Shown: positions 1-9,745, counted from the stretch's first letter. The stretch: 64,000 nt of DNA from Brasilonema sp. CT11 (GCF_017982655.1 NZ_JABXYX010000018.1:1-64000), one strand, 5' to 3'. Translations and numbers: made by a program. The notes: generated from the sequence alone by a model not told the origin.

Positions 1-2
1 TT

Positions 3-116
3 ACCCAACTGCGTCAAAAGTTAGCTGAAGTTTTGGAAACTATCACCCCAGATATCATTGCTTCCCTCACCTCTTACGAATTTATTCTTGAAGCTTTATT
101 TAGCGCAGCTTCATAA
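3..116 (+). CDS. 3' end of an unidentified gene (partial)
   Basis: An open frame enters from the left edge and ends at TAA 114-116, giving 37 residues that finish LFSAAS. It is not recognised. The visible part is helical and hydrophobic without cysteines or a motif. It stops 46 bases before the PLD-SNF2 helicase on the same strand, so it could be the upstream member of the same operon, and its identity would help decide what that system is. Reading frame and stop are seen directly; operon membership is inference. Confidence 0.5.
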   Translation, partial: TQLRQKLAEVLETITPDIIASLTSYEFILEALFSAAS

Positions 117-162
117 AGAATTGGTATGAATTAACTTTTCCGTTCCAACTGGATATGAGATC

Positions 163-3100
163 ATGCCACGCATCTTTGACAATATAGATTTGCAACTGCT
201 ACCGATTTTGCGAGAGACGCTGAAAATCTCTACCCATGCGGATTTTTGCGTTGGCTACTTCAATCTTAGAGGTTGGCGGAAGATAGATGATTTAATTGAA
301 CAGTATGTTGGCAGCGAAAAGGCTTGTTGCCGTTTGTTGATTGGGATGCAAAGTCACGAGAGTGATGAAGTCCGTGCAGCTTTTACGCTTGGGACTGGTG
401 ACGGGCGTATTGATAACAGTGCCATCGTTCGCTTCAAAAAACGTATGGCATCTGAATTTCGCAAGCAGTTGACTATTGGTGCACCTACCAATCACGATGA
501 AGCGGGGTTGCGGCGGTTAAGTCATCAGCTAAAAACAAAGAAACTAATTATTAAATTGTTTCTGCGTCACCCCCTCCACGCCAAGTTATACCTAGTGCAT
601 CGGAATGACCCCAATACTCCTTGTGTAGGATTTTTAGGTAGCAGTAACTTGACTCTGCCGGGACTCGCGAAACAAGGGGAATTGAATGTTGATATTTTAG
701 ACCACGATGCCTGCAACAAGCTGCAACAATGGTTTGATGACCGCTGGAAAGATTACGGTTGTGTAGATATTTCTCAAGAACTGGCAGAAATCATTGATGA
801 GAGTTGGGCGAGGGAAGAATTAATCCCGCCTTACCACATCTACCTAAAGATTGTTTATCATCTATCCCATGAAGCAATAGCTGGTTTATCTGAATTCCGC
901 ATACCCCGTGAATTTAATAATTTGTTTGAGTTCCAAAAAGCAGCGGTGCAGCTAGCAGCGCGTCATGTAACCAGACGTGGTGGTGTGTTAGTGGGGGATG
1001 TGGTTGGTTTGGGGAAAACTTTAGTGGGAACCGCCCTTGCCAAGATATTACAAGAAGATTGTTTTTTAGAAACGCTAATTATTTGCCCTAGAAACTTAGT
1101 GCAAATGTGGCAGGAATATGTAGATAACTATCGGCTATATGCCAAAGTCCTGCCAATTAGTAAAGTGCAGAGTCAGTTACCAGACTTACGCCGTTACCGG
1201 GTTGTGTTAATTGATGAAAGTCACAATTTACGTAACCGCGAAGGCAAACGTTATCGGGCGATCGCAGAGTATATTGAGAATAACGAAAGTAAATGTATTC
1301 TATTATCTGCTACTCCTTACAATAAAACCTATCTTGACCTTTCTTCCCAATTAAGATTATTTGTTCCAGAAGACCAAGATTTGGGGTTTCGACCAGAAGC
1401 TTTAATCAATGAATTAGGCGGTAGTTCGATAGGAGAACTAGAATTTATTAGAAGGCATCAATGTTCTGTACGTTCTTTAGCGGCTTTTGAAAAAAGCGAA
1501 CATCCCGACGACTGGCGAGAGTTGATGAAACGCTACATGGTGCGGCGAACTCGCTCGTTTATTAAAGATAACTATGCCCACACTGATGAAACAGGACGAA
1601 AATATTTAGAATTTTCTGATGGAAGACGTTCTTATTTTCCAGACCGCATTCCTCGTACTATTAAGTTTACTTTAGAAGGTTCTGAAACTAACCTTTATTC
1701 TCGTCTTTATTCTGAGTCAATAGTAGAGATAATTAATCAACTCAATTTACCTCGTTATGGGTTAGGAAATTACGTAGTCACCAAACACAAACAACCACCC
1801 ACTGATACTGAACAACGCCAGCTTAATGCATTATTTCGTGGTGGACGTAGGTTAATGGGATTTTCCCGTACCAATTTATTTAAACGTTTAGAAAGTAGTG
1901 GCTTTGCTTTTATCCAATCAATTGAACGCCACATTTTACGGAATTTTATTTATTTATATGCCCTAGAACAGGGACTTGATATTCCTATCGGTACTCAGGA
2001 TGCTGAGTTATTAGACACAAGCAATAACGATGAAGATGCTGATTCGGTTGCAGCAACTGTGTTTGATACAGAAACCGAAGATGATGTTGATGACTCTTCT
2101 GTGCAAGAGGAAACAGAGACAGAAAGCTTAACAGAAAAAAGTTTTCGACAAAAAGCAGAGTCAATTTACACTGAATATGCAACCCGATATAAACGACGAT
2201 TTAAGTGGTTGCGTTCTACACTATTTGATATTAAAAGATTAAAACGAGATTTATTGGCAGATGCCAAAGCGCTGATTCGTGTGTTGCAACACTGTGGCGA
2301 GTGGAATCCCAAAGAAGATGAAAAACTTGCCGCTTTGGTCGAACTACTAACAAAAACTCACCAGAACGATAAGGTGTTGATTTTTACACAATTTGCAGAC
2401 ACAGTACGCTACCTGGCAGATAATTTACAGGCAAGAAATATAACTCATGTGGCAGGGGTGACAGGTCAATCAAAAGACCCTACGGAACTGACGGGAAGGT
2501 TTAGTCCTGTGAGTAATGGCAAAGGTGATAAAGTAGCAACATCCAACGAATTACGTATCCTTATTGCCACTGATGTTCTCAGTGAAGGTCACAATTTGCA
2601 AGATTGTGCAATTATAATCAATTGGGATCTACCGTGGGCAATTATCCGCCTTATTCAACGGGCGGGACGGGTAGACCGGATTGGACAAAATGCAGAAAAA
2701 ATTCTCTGTTATTCATTTTTACCAGATGAGGGAGTAGAACGCATTATTAATTTGCGCTTAAGACTCCGCCAGCGACTACAAGAAAATGCTGAGGTGGTAG
2801 GAACCGATGAAGTCTTTTTTGAAGACGATTCTACTCAGGTAATTCTCGACCTCTACAATGAAAAATCTGGGATTTTGGATGGCGAAGAGGACACGGAAGT
2901 AGATTTGACCTCAGAAGCATTTCAAATTTGGAAAAAAGCTACCGATGACAATCCAGCTTTGAAAAAGACGATTGAAGAAATGCCGAATGTGGTTTATTCT
3001 ACCCGCCCCCATACTCCCCAACCAGTGCAACCAGAGGGGGTACTACTTTACATGAAAACCACCGAAGGTAATGACTCTTTGGTTTATGTTGACCGCAAAG

Positions 3101-3558
3101 GAAATAGTGTCACTCAGTCGCAATTAGCAGTTTTAAAAATGGCGGCGTGTGAGGAAACGACTCCCGCCATTCCCAGAGATGAACAGCATCACGAGTTAGT
3201 TAAAAAAGGTGCTGAATTGATTGCTGAAGAAGAAACAAATGCAGGCGGTCAGTTGGGAAGACCATCTGGTGCAAGGTTCCGCACTTATGAACGATTGAAA
3301 AGTTATGTTCAGGAAATGAAGGGGACGTTATTTGTTACTGAACAACTGCTAAAGGCGATTGATGATATTTATCGTTACCCGTTAAGACAGTCAGCGGTTG
3401 ATACTTTAAATCGGCAATTAAGAAGCGGTATTAGTAATCAGCAATTGGCAGAGTTAGTAGTAGCCCTACGAATGGATGACCGTTTGTGTATTGTGAGTGA
3501 AGAGGTAGAGAAAAGAGAACCATCAATTATTTGTTCGCTGGGATTATTTCAGGAGTAA
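163..3558 (+). CDS. PLD-like nuclease fused to SNF2-family helicase
   Basis: This 1131-residue protein joins a phospholipase-D-like nuclease domain to a superfamily 2 (SNF2/RapA-like) ATPase. The PLD part has H139-A-K141 followed by GSSNLT at about 159-164, as in the restriction-type PLD nucleases. The helicase has a Walker A variant GDVVGLGKT (K285), the Walker B box DESH at 351-354, motif III SATPYN near 390, and in the C-terminal lobe VLIFTQFADT, ATDVLSEGHN and RAGRVDRIGQ near 833-842. An acidic linker (about 620-660) sits between the lobes. Such fusions are found beside DNA methyltransferases in restriction-like defence loci, and a large methyltransferase lies downstream. PLD (DrmC) and SNF2 (DrmD) proteins occur as separate genes in DISARM; no DrmA or DrmB is visible here. 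A role in DNA restriction is inference; the domain calls are firm. Confidence 0.9.
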   Translation: MPRIFDNIDLQLLPILRETLKISTHADFCVGYFNLRGWRKIDDLIEQYVGSEKACCRLLIGMQSHESDEVRAAFTLGTGDGRIDNSAIVRFKKRMASEFRKQLTIGAPTNHDEAGLRRLSHQLKTKKLIIKLFLRHPLHAKLYLVHRNDPNTPCVGFLGSSNLTLPGLAKQGELNVDILDHDACNKLQQWFDDRWKDYGCVDISQELAEIIDESWAREELIPPYHIYLKIVYHLSHEAIAGLSEFRIPREFNNLFEFQKAAVQLAARHVTRRGGVLVGDVVGLGKTLVGTALAKILQEDCFLETLIICPRNLVQMWQEYVDNYRLYAKVLPISKVQSQLPDLRRYRVVLIDESHNLRNREGKRYRAIAEYIENNESKCILLSATPYNKTYLDLSSQLRLFVPEDQDLGFRPEALINELGGSSIGELEFIRRHQCSVRSLAAFEKSEHPDDWRELMKRYMVRRTRSFIKDNYAHTDETGRKYLEFSDGRRSYFPDRIPRTIKFTLEGSETNLYSRLYSESIVEIINQLNLPRYGLGNYVVTKHKQPPTDTEQRQLNALFRGGRRLMGFSRTNLFKRLESSGFAFIQSIERHILRNFIYLYALEQGLDIPIGTQDAELLDTSNNDEDADSVAATVFDTETEDDVDDSSVQEETETESLTEKSFRQKAESIYTEYATRYKRRFKWLRSTLFDIKRLKRDLLADAKALIRVLQHCGEWNPKEDEKLAALVELLTKTHQNDKVLIFTQFADTVRYLADNLQARNITHVAGVTGQSKDPTELTGRFSPVSNGKGDKVATSNELRILIATDVLSEGHNLQDCAIIINWDLPWAIIRLIQRAGRVDRIGQNAEKILCYSFLPDEGVERIINLRLRLRQRLQENAEVVGTDEVFFEDDSTQVILDLYNEKSGILDGEEDTEVDLTSEAFQIWKKATDDNPALKKTIEEMPNVVYSTRPHTPQPVQPEGVLLYMKTTEGNDSLVYVDRKGNSVTQSQLAVLKMAACEETTPAIPRDEQHHELVKKGAELIAEEETNAGGQLGRPSGARFRTYERLKSYVQEMKGTLFVTEQLLKAIDDIYRYPLRQSAVDTLNRQLRSGISNQQLAELVVALRMDDRLCIVSEEVEKREPSIICSLGLFQE

Positions 3559-3563
3559 TCACT

Positions 3564-3668
3564 TATGACACTATCAACTCAGTTATCTTCAAACCTTTCT
3601 CTAGAAAAGTTTTTAAAATTGCCAGAAACAAAACCAGATAGTGAGTATATCGACTCATGTCAATGAAA
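3564..3668 (+). pseudogene. 5' remnant of a Uma2-family (DUF820) gene
   Basis: An ATG five bases after the helicase stop opens a 34-codon frame whose start, MTLSTQLSSNLSLEKFLKLP followed by ETKPDSEYID, is the typical N-terminus of cyanobacterial Uma2-family putative endonucleases (PD-(D/E)XK fold, normally about 180-200 residues). Homology stops at the EYID block and the frame ends at TGA six bases later; the catalytic part is absent. The rest of the gene seems to have been deleted or replaced by the AT-rich stretch up to 4268. Family assignment rests on pattern memory and is moderately sure. Confidence 0.6.
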
Positions 3669-4268
3669 AAGTGTCACCATTGGTGGCAGAAATTGCCTAG
3701 AATCATAATCTGGTAATTATGGAGAAGTGTAAAGACGACAGAGAACAAGTAGCAAAATTGTTGTCAGGGTTTTAATTGTGCTGTCTCCAAGCTACAAGAG
3801 GTAGCAATCCAGTAACCATTAAATACTTAATTTTATTTCTTAAAAGGTAATAAATTTCTTTTTTCCGCCAGTAAATACGTAAACTATTTTAAAGCAAGTC
3901 TAGATTTACCTAAGTAATTTTCCCAGCTTCTCATTGCCTAACTGGTCAGGGTTTGAGGCAAAAGCTGTGATTTATTTGTGAGAGTGCATCAAAATTCTTT
4001 TTTATTCAATCAAATTTTAACCGGAAATTCCCTGACGTTCTCAGTATATAACCTTATACTTGCAGATTTTCAACCAAAAAATTTACAGTATAAATATTTA
4101 AGTAATTAGTATAATTAAAAACAACATTACAAGCAGAGCGAACGCTGCTTTGTAAAGTGATTACATTTTGAAGATTTAAAGAAATGGTTTTAGCCCCAGC
4201 CTGCAAGTCTGTTGGGGCGAGTTTGTCATGCTCGTTTGGATATACTGCGCCGGATTAAGAGGTATACT
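3669..4268. other. Gene-free scar between helicase and methyltransferase
   Basis: About 600 bases, AT-rich, without a convincing open frame. It follows the broken end of the Uma2 remnant and runs to the methyltransferase start. No terminal inverted repeats, target duplications or strong terminator were found by eye. The last 80 bases (from about 4190) are less AT-rich and could hold the methyltransferase promoter. It probably records an insertion or deletion that separated two genes once closer together. Confidence 0.5.
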
Positions 4269-7200
4269 ATGGTACTAAATTTTCAGAAAACACGGAATTT
4301 ACTGTATAGCTTCCAATTTGAGGATTTGTTTATAGAGGAGTTAGGTTGGTCACAATCTACACGCAGAAAAGCTGTTCCATTGGAAATTGAGAACAAGATT
4401 TATCAATACAAGTGTATTGCTGAGAGTTCCGGTGTAGCTGTTTTTGAAGTTACCGCCGCTGATGGCGCAATTCCAGAAGCTAAAATTCGTGCTGCTATTC
4501 ACAAAGAAATTACTGAAAGGACAGCTGAAAACCTATTAGTTTTTATTGATGAAAAACGCACTCGCAGTCTTTGGTATTGGGTAAAGCGGGAAGGAAATAA
4601 AAGCTATGTTCGTGACCATTTATATGTAAAAGGTCAACCAGGAGATTTATTTTTAAGTAAGCTTGGTTCTTTAGTGATTGATATCACTGAACTGGAAGAT
4701 GATAGATTATCAGTTGTAGAAATTGCACATCGACTGCAAAAAGCTTTTGATGTTGAGCGAGTCACTAAACAATTTTATAAGGAATTTCAAGAGCAGCACA
4801 AGCAGTTTTTAGGCTATGTTAAAGGCATTAATAATACTCATGACCGACGTTGGTATACATCGGTGCTTCTCAATCGGATGATGTTTGTTTATTTTCTCCA
4901 ACGCAAACGGTTTATTGATAACGGCGATTTTAATTATCTGCAAAATAAACTCAAAGAAAGTAAGCAACGAGGCGAAAACCAATTTTATAATACCTTCCTG
5001 CAAGCGTTATTTTTTGAAAGTTTTGCAAAACCAGAGACAGACCGTGATGCATCAGTACAAGCGTTGGTAGGAAATGTTAAATATCTCAATGGGGGATTAT
5101 TTTTAAGGCATCGCATCGAGCAAGAGTATAATATTGCCATAGCCGATGAGGCGTTTGAACAAGTTCTCGATTTATTTGCTCGTTATTCTTGGAACTTGGA
5201 TGACACGCCAGAGGGTAAGGATGATGAAATTAGCCCTCATGTGTTAGGGTTCATATTTGAAAAATATATTAACCAAAAGACTTTTGGTGCTTACTATACT
5301 AGACCGCAGATAACTGAATATCTTTGTGATAGAACAATTCACAAGTTAATTGTAGACCGCGTTAACGATGCTATTTCAGATAAGTATAAACCATTTGAGG
5401 ATATTAACGAACTGTTGCTCAAACTGGATGCAAATGTCTGTCGTCTACTGATTAAAGATATTCTCCCAAATTTATCGATTCTTGACCCAGCCTGTGGTTC
5501 TGGTGCATTCCTCGTCGCAGCGATGAAAACACTAATTCAAGTTTACAGTGCGGTGATTGGCACAATTGATTTGATGGGATATGCAAATTTAAAAAGGGAA
5601 CTTGAAGATACAAGAAAACAACATAAATCGCTATCATATTATATTAAAAAGCGGATTGTTACTGACAACCTTTATGGTGTTGACATCATGGAGGAAGCGA
5701 CAGAAATTGCTAAAATACGTCTGTTCTTGGCTTTGGTTTCTTCTGCTCATGATGTCGAAGAATTAGAACCGCTACCTAATATTGACTTTAATATCATGGC
5801 GGGGAATTCACTGATTGGGTTAATTCGAGTAGATGAAACTGCATTTGATACGGTAGGAAGTACTAAACAAGGTAATCTCTTACAGACACTTGCAGCAAAT
5901 AATTATAAAACGATATTAGAGCAAAAAAATAAATCTATCGAAAAGTATAAAAGCCATGCTTTTCAGCCAGGAGATGTATATGGAACATCGCAAGAATCAA
6001 GATTACAGATGCTGCGGGGTGATATTGAAAAACTCAATCGAGAATCGCAAGAGAAGTTAAATTTTTTGTTGTTGGATGAGTTTAGTCAGCGTTTGGGTAT
6101 TAAATATGAGGAAGTGCAATTAACCGGAAAATCAAAGAAGCGTGTCTTAACTCCAAAGGATATTGCACCGTTGAAACCTTTTCACTGGGGTTATCACTTT
6201 GATAAGGTTTTACAACGAGGTGGCTTTGATGCGATTATCACAAATCCACCGTGGGAAATATTCAAACCACAAGCTAAAGAGTTCTTCGCGCAGCATAATG
6301 AACTGGTGACGAAGAACAAAATGGATATCAAGACTTTTGAGAAAGAACAGAATAAACTTTTACAAAATCCGGAAATTGCAGAAGCTTGGTTAGAGTATCA
6401 GAGTCAATATCCTCACCTCAGTGCTTATTATCGTTCGTCTGAGGAGTATAAAAATCAGATTTCCATTGTTAACGGTAAAAAAGCTGGTACAGATATTAAT
6501 CTCTATAAATTATTTGTAGAACGCTGTTTTCATCTGCTGCGGAATGGCGGCGAGTGTGGAATTGTTGTTCCCAGTGGTATTTACACTGATTTAGGAACTA
6601 AGCAACTGCGAGAAATGTTGTTTAACCAAACAAACGTAACTGGATTATTTTGTTTGGAAAATCGAAAAGAAGTTTTTGAAGGTGTTCATCGCAGTTTTAA
6701 AATAGTTGTCCTTACCTTTGCTAAAGGTGGTAAAACCACAGAATTTCCATCTGCTTTTATGCGGCTTGATGTGCAGGAATTGGTAAGGTTTCCTAGTCAA
6801 GATAGTTTGCAGATAAGTTTTGATATGGTACGGAAACTGTCTCCTGATTCGCTTTCGGTAATGGAGTTTAAGAATGAGGTAGATGTCCGCATTGCTGAGA
6901 AAATGCTGAAGTTTCCTTTGTTGGGACAAAAGATTCATGGTAAGTGGAATCTGCTGTTAACTCGTGAATTTGACATGACTAATGATAGTCATTTATTTAA
7001 GCAACAGCCTGGTAAAGGGAGATTACCACTTTATGAAGGTAAGATGATTCATCAGTTTAATCATAAGTGGGGGCAGGCAAAATATTGGCTAGATGAGACA
7101 GAAGCGCGTGAAGAACTACTTACAGCGCGTCTCAAGAAAATTAAGAAGCTTTTGAAGGATGCAAATCTTGATATTACTGTCAGTCAAAAATCTGTCAAAC

Positions 7201-7796
7201 TTGATTATGAATCTTATCGTCTAGCTTTTCGTGATGTAGCAAGGAACACAGATGAACGCACCATGATTATGACAGTGCTACCTCCTAAAGTTTTTTGTCC
7301 TCATACAATGAGTTTAGAAAATATTTATGAAGACAAAATTATTGAAAATAATCTCAAGCTAAACATTGAACTAAGAAATTTAACTACTAGAGTTTTTATA
7401 TGTGGTGTATTAAATAGTTTTATTGTTGACTATCTAATTCGCCAGAAAGTAACAGCCCACGTATCTTTTTTCTTTGTTTACCAACTACCTGTCCCACGTC
7501 TGACAGAAACCGATCGCCACTTCACCGACATCGTACAACGCGCCGCCAAACTCATCTGCACCACTCCAGAATTTGACGAACTCGCGCAAGAAGTTGGACT
7601 CTCGTCCCACGCAAACGGCGTTACCGACGAAACGGAACGCGCTAAACTCCGCGCCGAACTCGACGGGATGATAGCGCACCTCTACGGCTTAACGGAAGAA
7701 GAATTTGCTTACATACTCAGCACCTTCTCCATTGTTCCAGAACAAGTCAAACAGGATGCATTACAGGCTTATCGCACCTTAACAGCAATACCCTAG
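4269..7796 (+). CDS. Large adenine-N6 DNA methyltransferase, Eco57I/PglX-like
   Basis: A 1175-residue protein with the gamma/alpha class order of N6-adenine methyltransferases: the SAM-binding motif DPACGSGAF begins at D406 and the catalytic NPPW at 659-662. Before motif I stands the block KTFGAYYTRPQITEYL, usual in Eco57I-type enzymes and PglX. The N-terminal 200 residues could be a nuclease or specificity domain, but no clear PD-(D/E)XK triad was found; the region after 670 is a probable target-recognition domain. A longer frame opens at 4212, but ATG 4269 is chosen because AGAGGT lies five bases before it and MVLNFQKTRN is the natural N-terminus. It probably marks host DNA for the PLD-SNF2 helicase upstream (inference). 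The last 70 codons (about 7490-7700) are visibly richer in G+C than the rest. Confidence 0.88.
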   Translation: MVLNFQKTRNLLYSFQFEDLFIEELGWSQSTRRKAVPLEIENKIYQYKCIAESSGVAVFEVTAADGAIPEAKIRAAIHKEITERTAENLLVFIDEKRTRSLWYWVKREGNKSYVRDHLYVKGQPGDLFLSKLGSLVIDITELEDDRLSVVEIAHRLQKAFDVERVTKQFYKEFQEQHKQFLGYVKGINNTHDRRWYTSVLLNRMMFVYFLQRKRFIDNGDFNYLQNKLKESKQRGENQFYNTFLQALFFESFAKPETDRDASVQALVGNVKYLNGGLFLRHRIEQEYNIAIADEAFEQVLDLFARYSWNLDDTPEGKDDEISPHVLGFIFEKYINQKTFGAYYTRPQITEYLCDRTIHKLIVDRVNDAISDKYKPFEDINELLLKLDANVCRLLIKDILPNLSILDPACGSGAFLVAAMKTLIQVYSAVIGTIDLMGYANLKRELEDTRKQHKSLSYYIKKRIVTDNLYGVDIMEEATEIAKIRLFLALVSSAHDVEELEPLPNIDFNIMAGNSLIGLIRVDETAFDTVGSTKQGNLLQTLAANNYKTILEQKNKSIEKYKSHAFQPGDVYGTSQESRLQMLRGDIEKLNRESQEKLNFLLLDEFSQRLGIKYEEVQLTGKSKKRVLTPKDIAPLKPFHWGYHFDKVLQRGGFDAIITNPPWEIFKPQAKEFFAQHNELVTKNKMDIKTFEKEQNKLLQNPEIAEAWLEYQSQYPHLSAYYRSSEEYKNQISIVNGKKAGTDINLYKLFVERCFHLLRNGGECGIVVPSGIYTDLGTKQLREMLFNQTNVTGLFCLENRKEVFEGVHRSFKIVVLTFAKGGKTTEFPSAFMRLDVQELVRFPSQDSLQISFDMVRKLSPDSLSVMEFKNEVDVRIAEKMLKFPLLGQKIHGKWNLLLTREFDMTNDSHLFKQQPGKGRLPLYEGKMIHQFNHKWGQAKYWLDETEAREELLTARLKKIKKLLKDANLDITVSQKSVKLDYESYRLAFRDVARNTDERTMIMTVLPPKVFCPHTMSLENIYEDKIIENNLKLNIELRNLTTRVFICGVLNSFIVDYLIRQKVTAHVSFFFVYQLPVPRLTETDRHFTDIVQRAAKLICTTPEFDELAQEVGLSSHANGVTDETERAKLRAELDGMIAHLYGLTEEEFAYILSTFSIVPEQVKQDALQAYRTLTAIP

Positions 7797-7861
7797 TAGA
7801 CAATCAGGGAGTTCATCAGCAAAACTGCCGGAATACTTGCTACCATCGGCTTGTTTAATGC

Positions 7862-9232
7862 GTGAATTTTGAATGCGTGAATTTTGAATCGCTCACATCC
7901 CCCCGTCAACTAGCTTTTATTGCCTTGCGAGACGTTCACAAGGGGGCTTATACTGACATCGCCCTAGACAGAGTTCTACAAAAAGCAAGTCTACCAGATA
8001 CTGACCGACGTCTCGTCACAGAATTAGTTTATGGCTGCACCAGAAGACAGCGTACTCTTGACGCTTTTATCGACCAATTAGGAAAAAAGAAATCCCACCA
8101 ACAGCCAAAAGACCTCCGCACCATTCTACATTTGGGCTTATACCAACTATGCTTTCAAGAACGAATTCCTGAAAGTGCGGCGGTGAATACGACTGTCCAA
8201 CTCGCCAAAGAGAATGGCTTTTCTGGACTAACTGGTTTTGTGAACGGTTTATTGCGACAATATATCCGTTTAGAAAACAAAGGAGATAAAGTCTGTGCTC
8301 AATATTCTGACCCGACAGAACGCTTAGGTATTTTATACAGCTTTCCCAACTGGATGATTCAAGTTTGGGTGGAACAATTTGGTTTAGCACAAACCGAACA
8401 ACTCTGCTTATGGATGAATAAAACTCCAGCCATTGACTTGCGAATCAACCTCCTTTGCACTTCCCTAGAACAAGTGGAAGCAGCGTTGACATCTGCTGGT
8501 GTTGCGTCTCAACGGCTTCCCCACCTACCGCAAGCTTTACGATTGATGAGTAACGCTGGTCCTATTCAAAATCTACCAGGTTATAACCAGGGTTGGTGGA
8601 CTGTACAAGATAGTAGCGCCCAATTGGTTAGTCATTTACTCGACCCTCAACCAGGTGAGGTGGTGATTGATGCTTGTGCTGCACCAGGGGGTAAAACAAC
8701 TCACATTGCAGAGTTGATCAAGGATGAGGGCAAAATTTTTGCTTGCGATCGCACTCCTTCTCGTCTAAAAAAACTTCAACAAAACGCTCAACGACTGAAG
8801 TTAAAATCTATTGAAATTTGTACTGGTGACAGTCGTAATATGCCCCAGTTTCAAAACACTGCTCACCGTGTCCTACTGGATGCATCATGTTCTGGGTTAG
8901 GAACCTTGCACCGTCATGCTGATGCTCGTTGGCGACAGACACCAGAAACTGTAGAAGAACTCTCGGTGCTTCAAAAGCAACTTATCTCACATACATCGAC
9001 TTTTGTCAAGCAAGATGGTGTCCTTGTTTATTCCACCTGTACACTGCATCCCAAAGAAAATGAAGAAGTCGTTTCGTCTTTTCTAGCTGAGAATCCAAAT
9101 TGGGAAATAGAGCCTCCTAGTGCTGATTCTCCCGCTAGTACATACTCTACTCCACAAGGCTGGATCAAAGTATTGCCTCATCAACAGGACATGGATGGCT
9201 TTTTTATGGTGCGCTTAAGGAAAAACAATTAA
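7862..9232 (+). CDS. rsmB: 16S rRNA (cytosine-967-C5)-methyltransferase RsmB
   Basis: RsmB methylates C967 of 16S rRNA using S-adenosylmethionine. The 456-residue protein has an N-terminal NusB-like RNA-binding domain (about 15-140) and a C-terminal Rossmann methyltransferase domain: motif I DACAAPGGKTTH starts at D270, motif IV is DASCSGLGTL at 340-349, and motif VI YSTCTLHPKENE contains the expected nucleophile C393. The usual motif IV is DAPC; here proline is serine, although C343 is kept. The start is uncertain: a 15-base unit at 7860-7874 is repeated at 7875-7889, so GTG 7862 and GTG 7877 are in-frame alternatives differing by five residues. It follows the methyltransferase by 65 bases and reads like an unrelated housekeeping gene. 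Confidence 0.93.
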   Translation: MNFECVNFESLTSPRQLAFIALRDVHKGAYTDIALDRVLQKASLPDTDRRLVTELVYGCTRRQRTLDAFIDQLGKKKSHQQPKDLRTILHLGLYQLCFQERIPESAAVNTTVQLAKENGFSGLTGFVNGLLRQYIRLENKGDKVCAQYSDPTERLGILYSFPNWMIQVWVEQFGLAQTEQLCLWMNKTPAIDLRINLLCTSLEQVEAALTSAGVASQRLPHLPQALRLMSNAGPIQNLPGYNQGWWTVQDSSAQLVSHLLDPQPGEVVIDACAAPGGKTTHIAELIKDEGKIFACDRTPSRLKKLQQNAQRLKLKSIEICTGDSRNMPQFQNTAHRVLLDASCSGLGTLHRHADARWRQTPETVEELSVLQKQLISHTSTFVKQDGVLVYSTCTLHPKENEEVVSSFLAENPNWEIEPPSADSPASTYSTPQGWIKVLPHQQDMDGFFMVRLRKNN

Positions 9233-9322
9233 AAATGTTAGATTTTTGGGTGAAAGGGTATGGATAATGAGGAAAATAAGTAACAAGACATATTCCCAAG
9301 TCCTAATACCTTAAGAAAAATC

Positions 9323-9745
9323 ATGGTTAAAAATTCCAGTGTGAAAAACTTGGTGAAAATCCTGATTGGAGCCGCTTGGATTGATGGCAGAATTCAGCCA
9401 GAAGAGAGAGAATATCTTCGCAAAATAGTTCAAGAAAAGGGTATGGCTAACGAACCGGAAATTCAGCCTTTGCTAAATGAGCTAGTTCCAGTACAGCCAG
9501 AAGAGTTTGACAAGTGGGTGAAGGAATATTTAGGCGATCGCCCTAGTGCACAAGAGTGCCAAAATCTAATTGAAGCTATCAGTGGCTTAATTTACAGTGA
9601 TGGTGAGGTGGCGGTAGAAGAAGCAAGACTCCTCACCAAATTACAACAATTATCAGGCACAGGTGATTCAACCCAACCTCGGCATAATGCTGTTCTTAAG
9701 CAAATTCAGAAGCTTTACCGTCGTTGGGTTGAAGTTCAAAATTGA
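9323..9745 (+). CDS. TerB-like (tellurite-resistance family) protein
   Basis: A 140-residue acidic helical protein of the TerB/DjlA-N fold. The first half carries LIGAAWIDGRIQPEEREYL and the second LIYSDGEVAVEEARLL, the two DG..  E-E turns that in TerB bind metal. Cyanobacteria often carry such a gene without the rest of a tellurite operon, and none is seen here. Function is unknown; a metal or membrane-stress role is only family inference. It lies 90 bases after rsmB on the same strand and faces the Psb35-like gene convergently. Confidence 0.8.
   Translation: MVKNSSVKNLVKILIGAAWIDGRIQPEEREYLRKIVQEKGMANEPEIQPLLNELVPVQPEEFDKWVKEYLGDRPSAQECQNLIEAISGLIYSDGEVAVEEARLLTKLQQLSGTGDSTQPRHNAVLKQIQKLYRRWVEVQN

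Noticed and set aside
9323-9745. Tellurite resistance operon
   Set aside because: Only a lone TerB-like gene is present, with no terA, terC, terD or terE.
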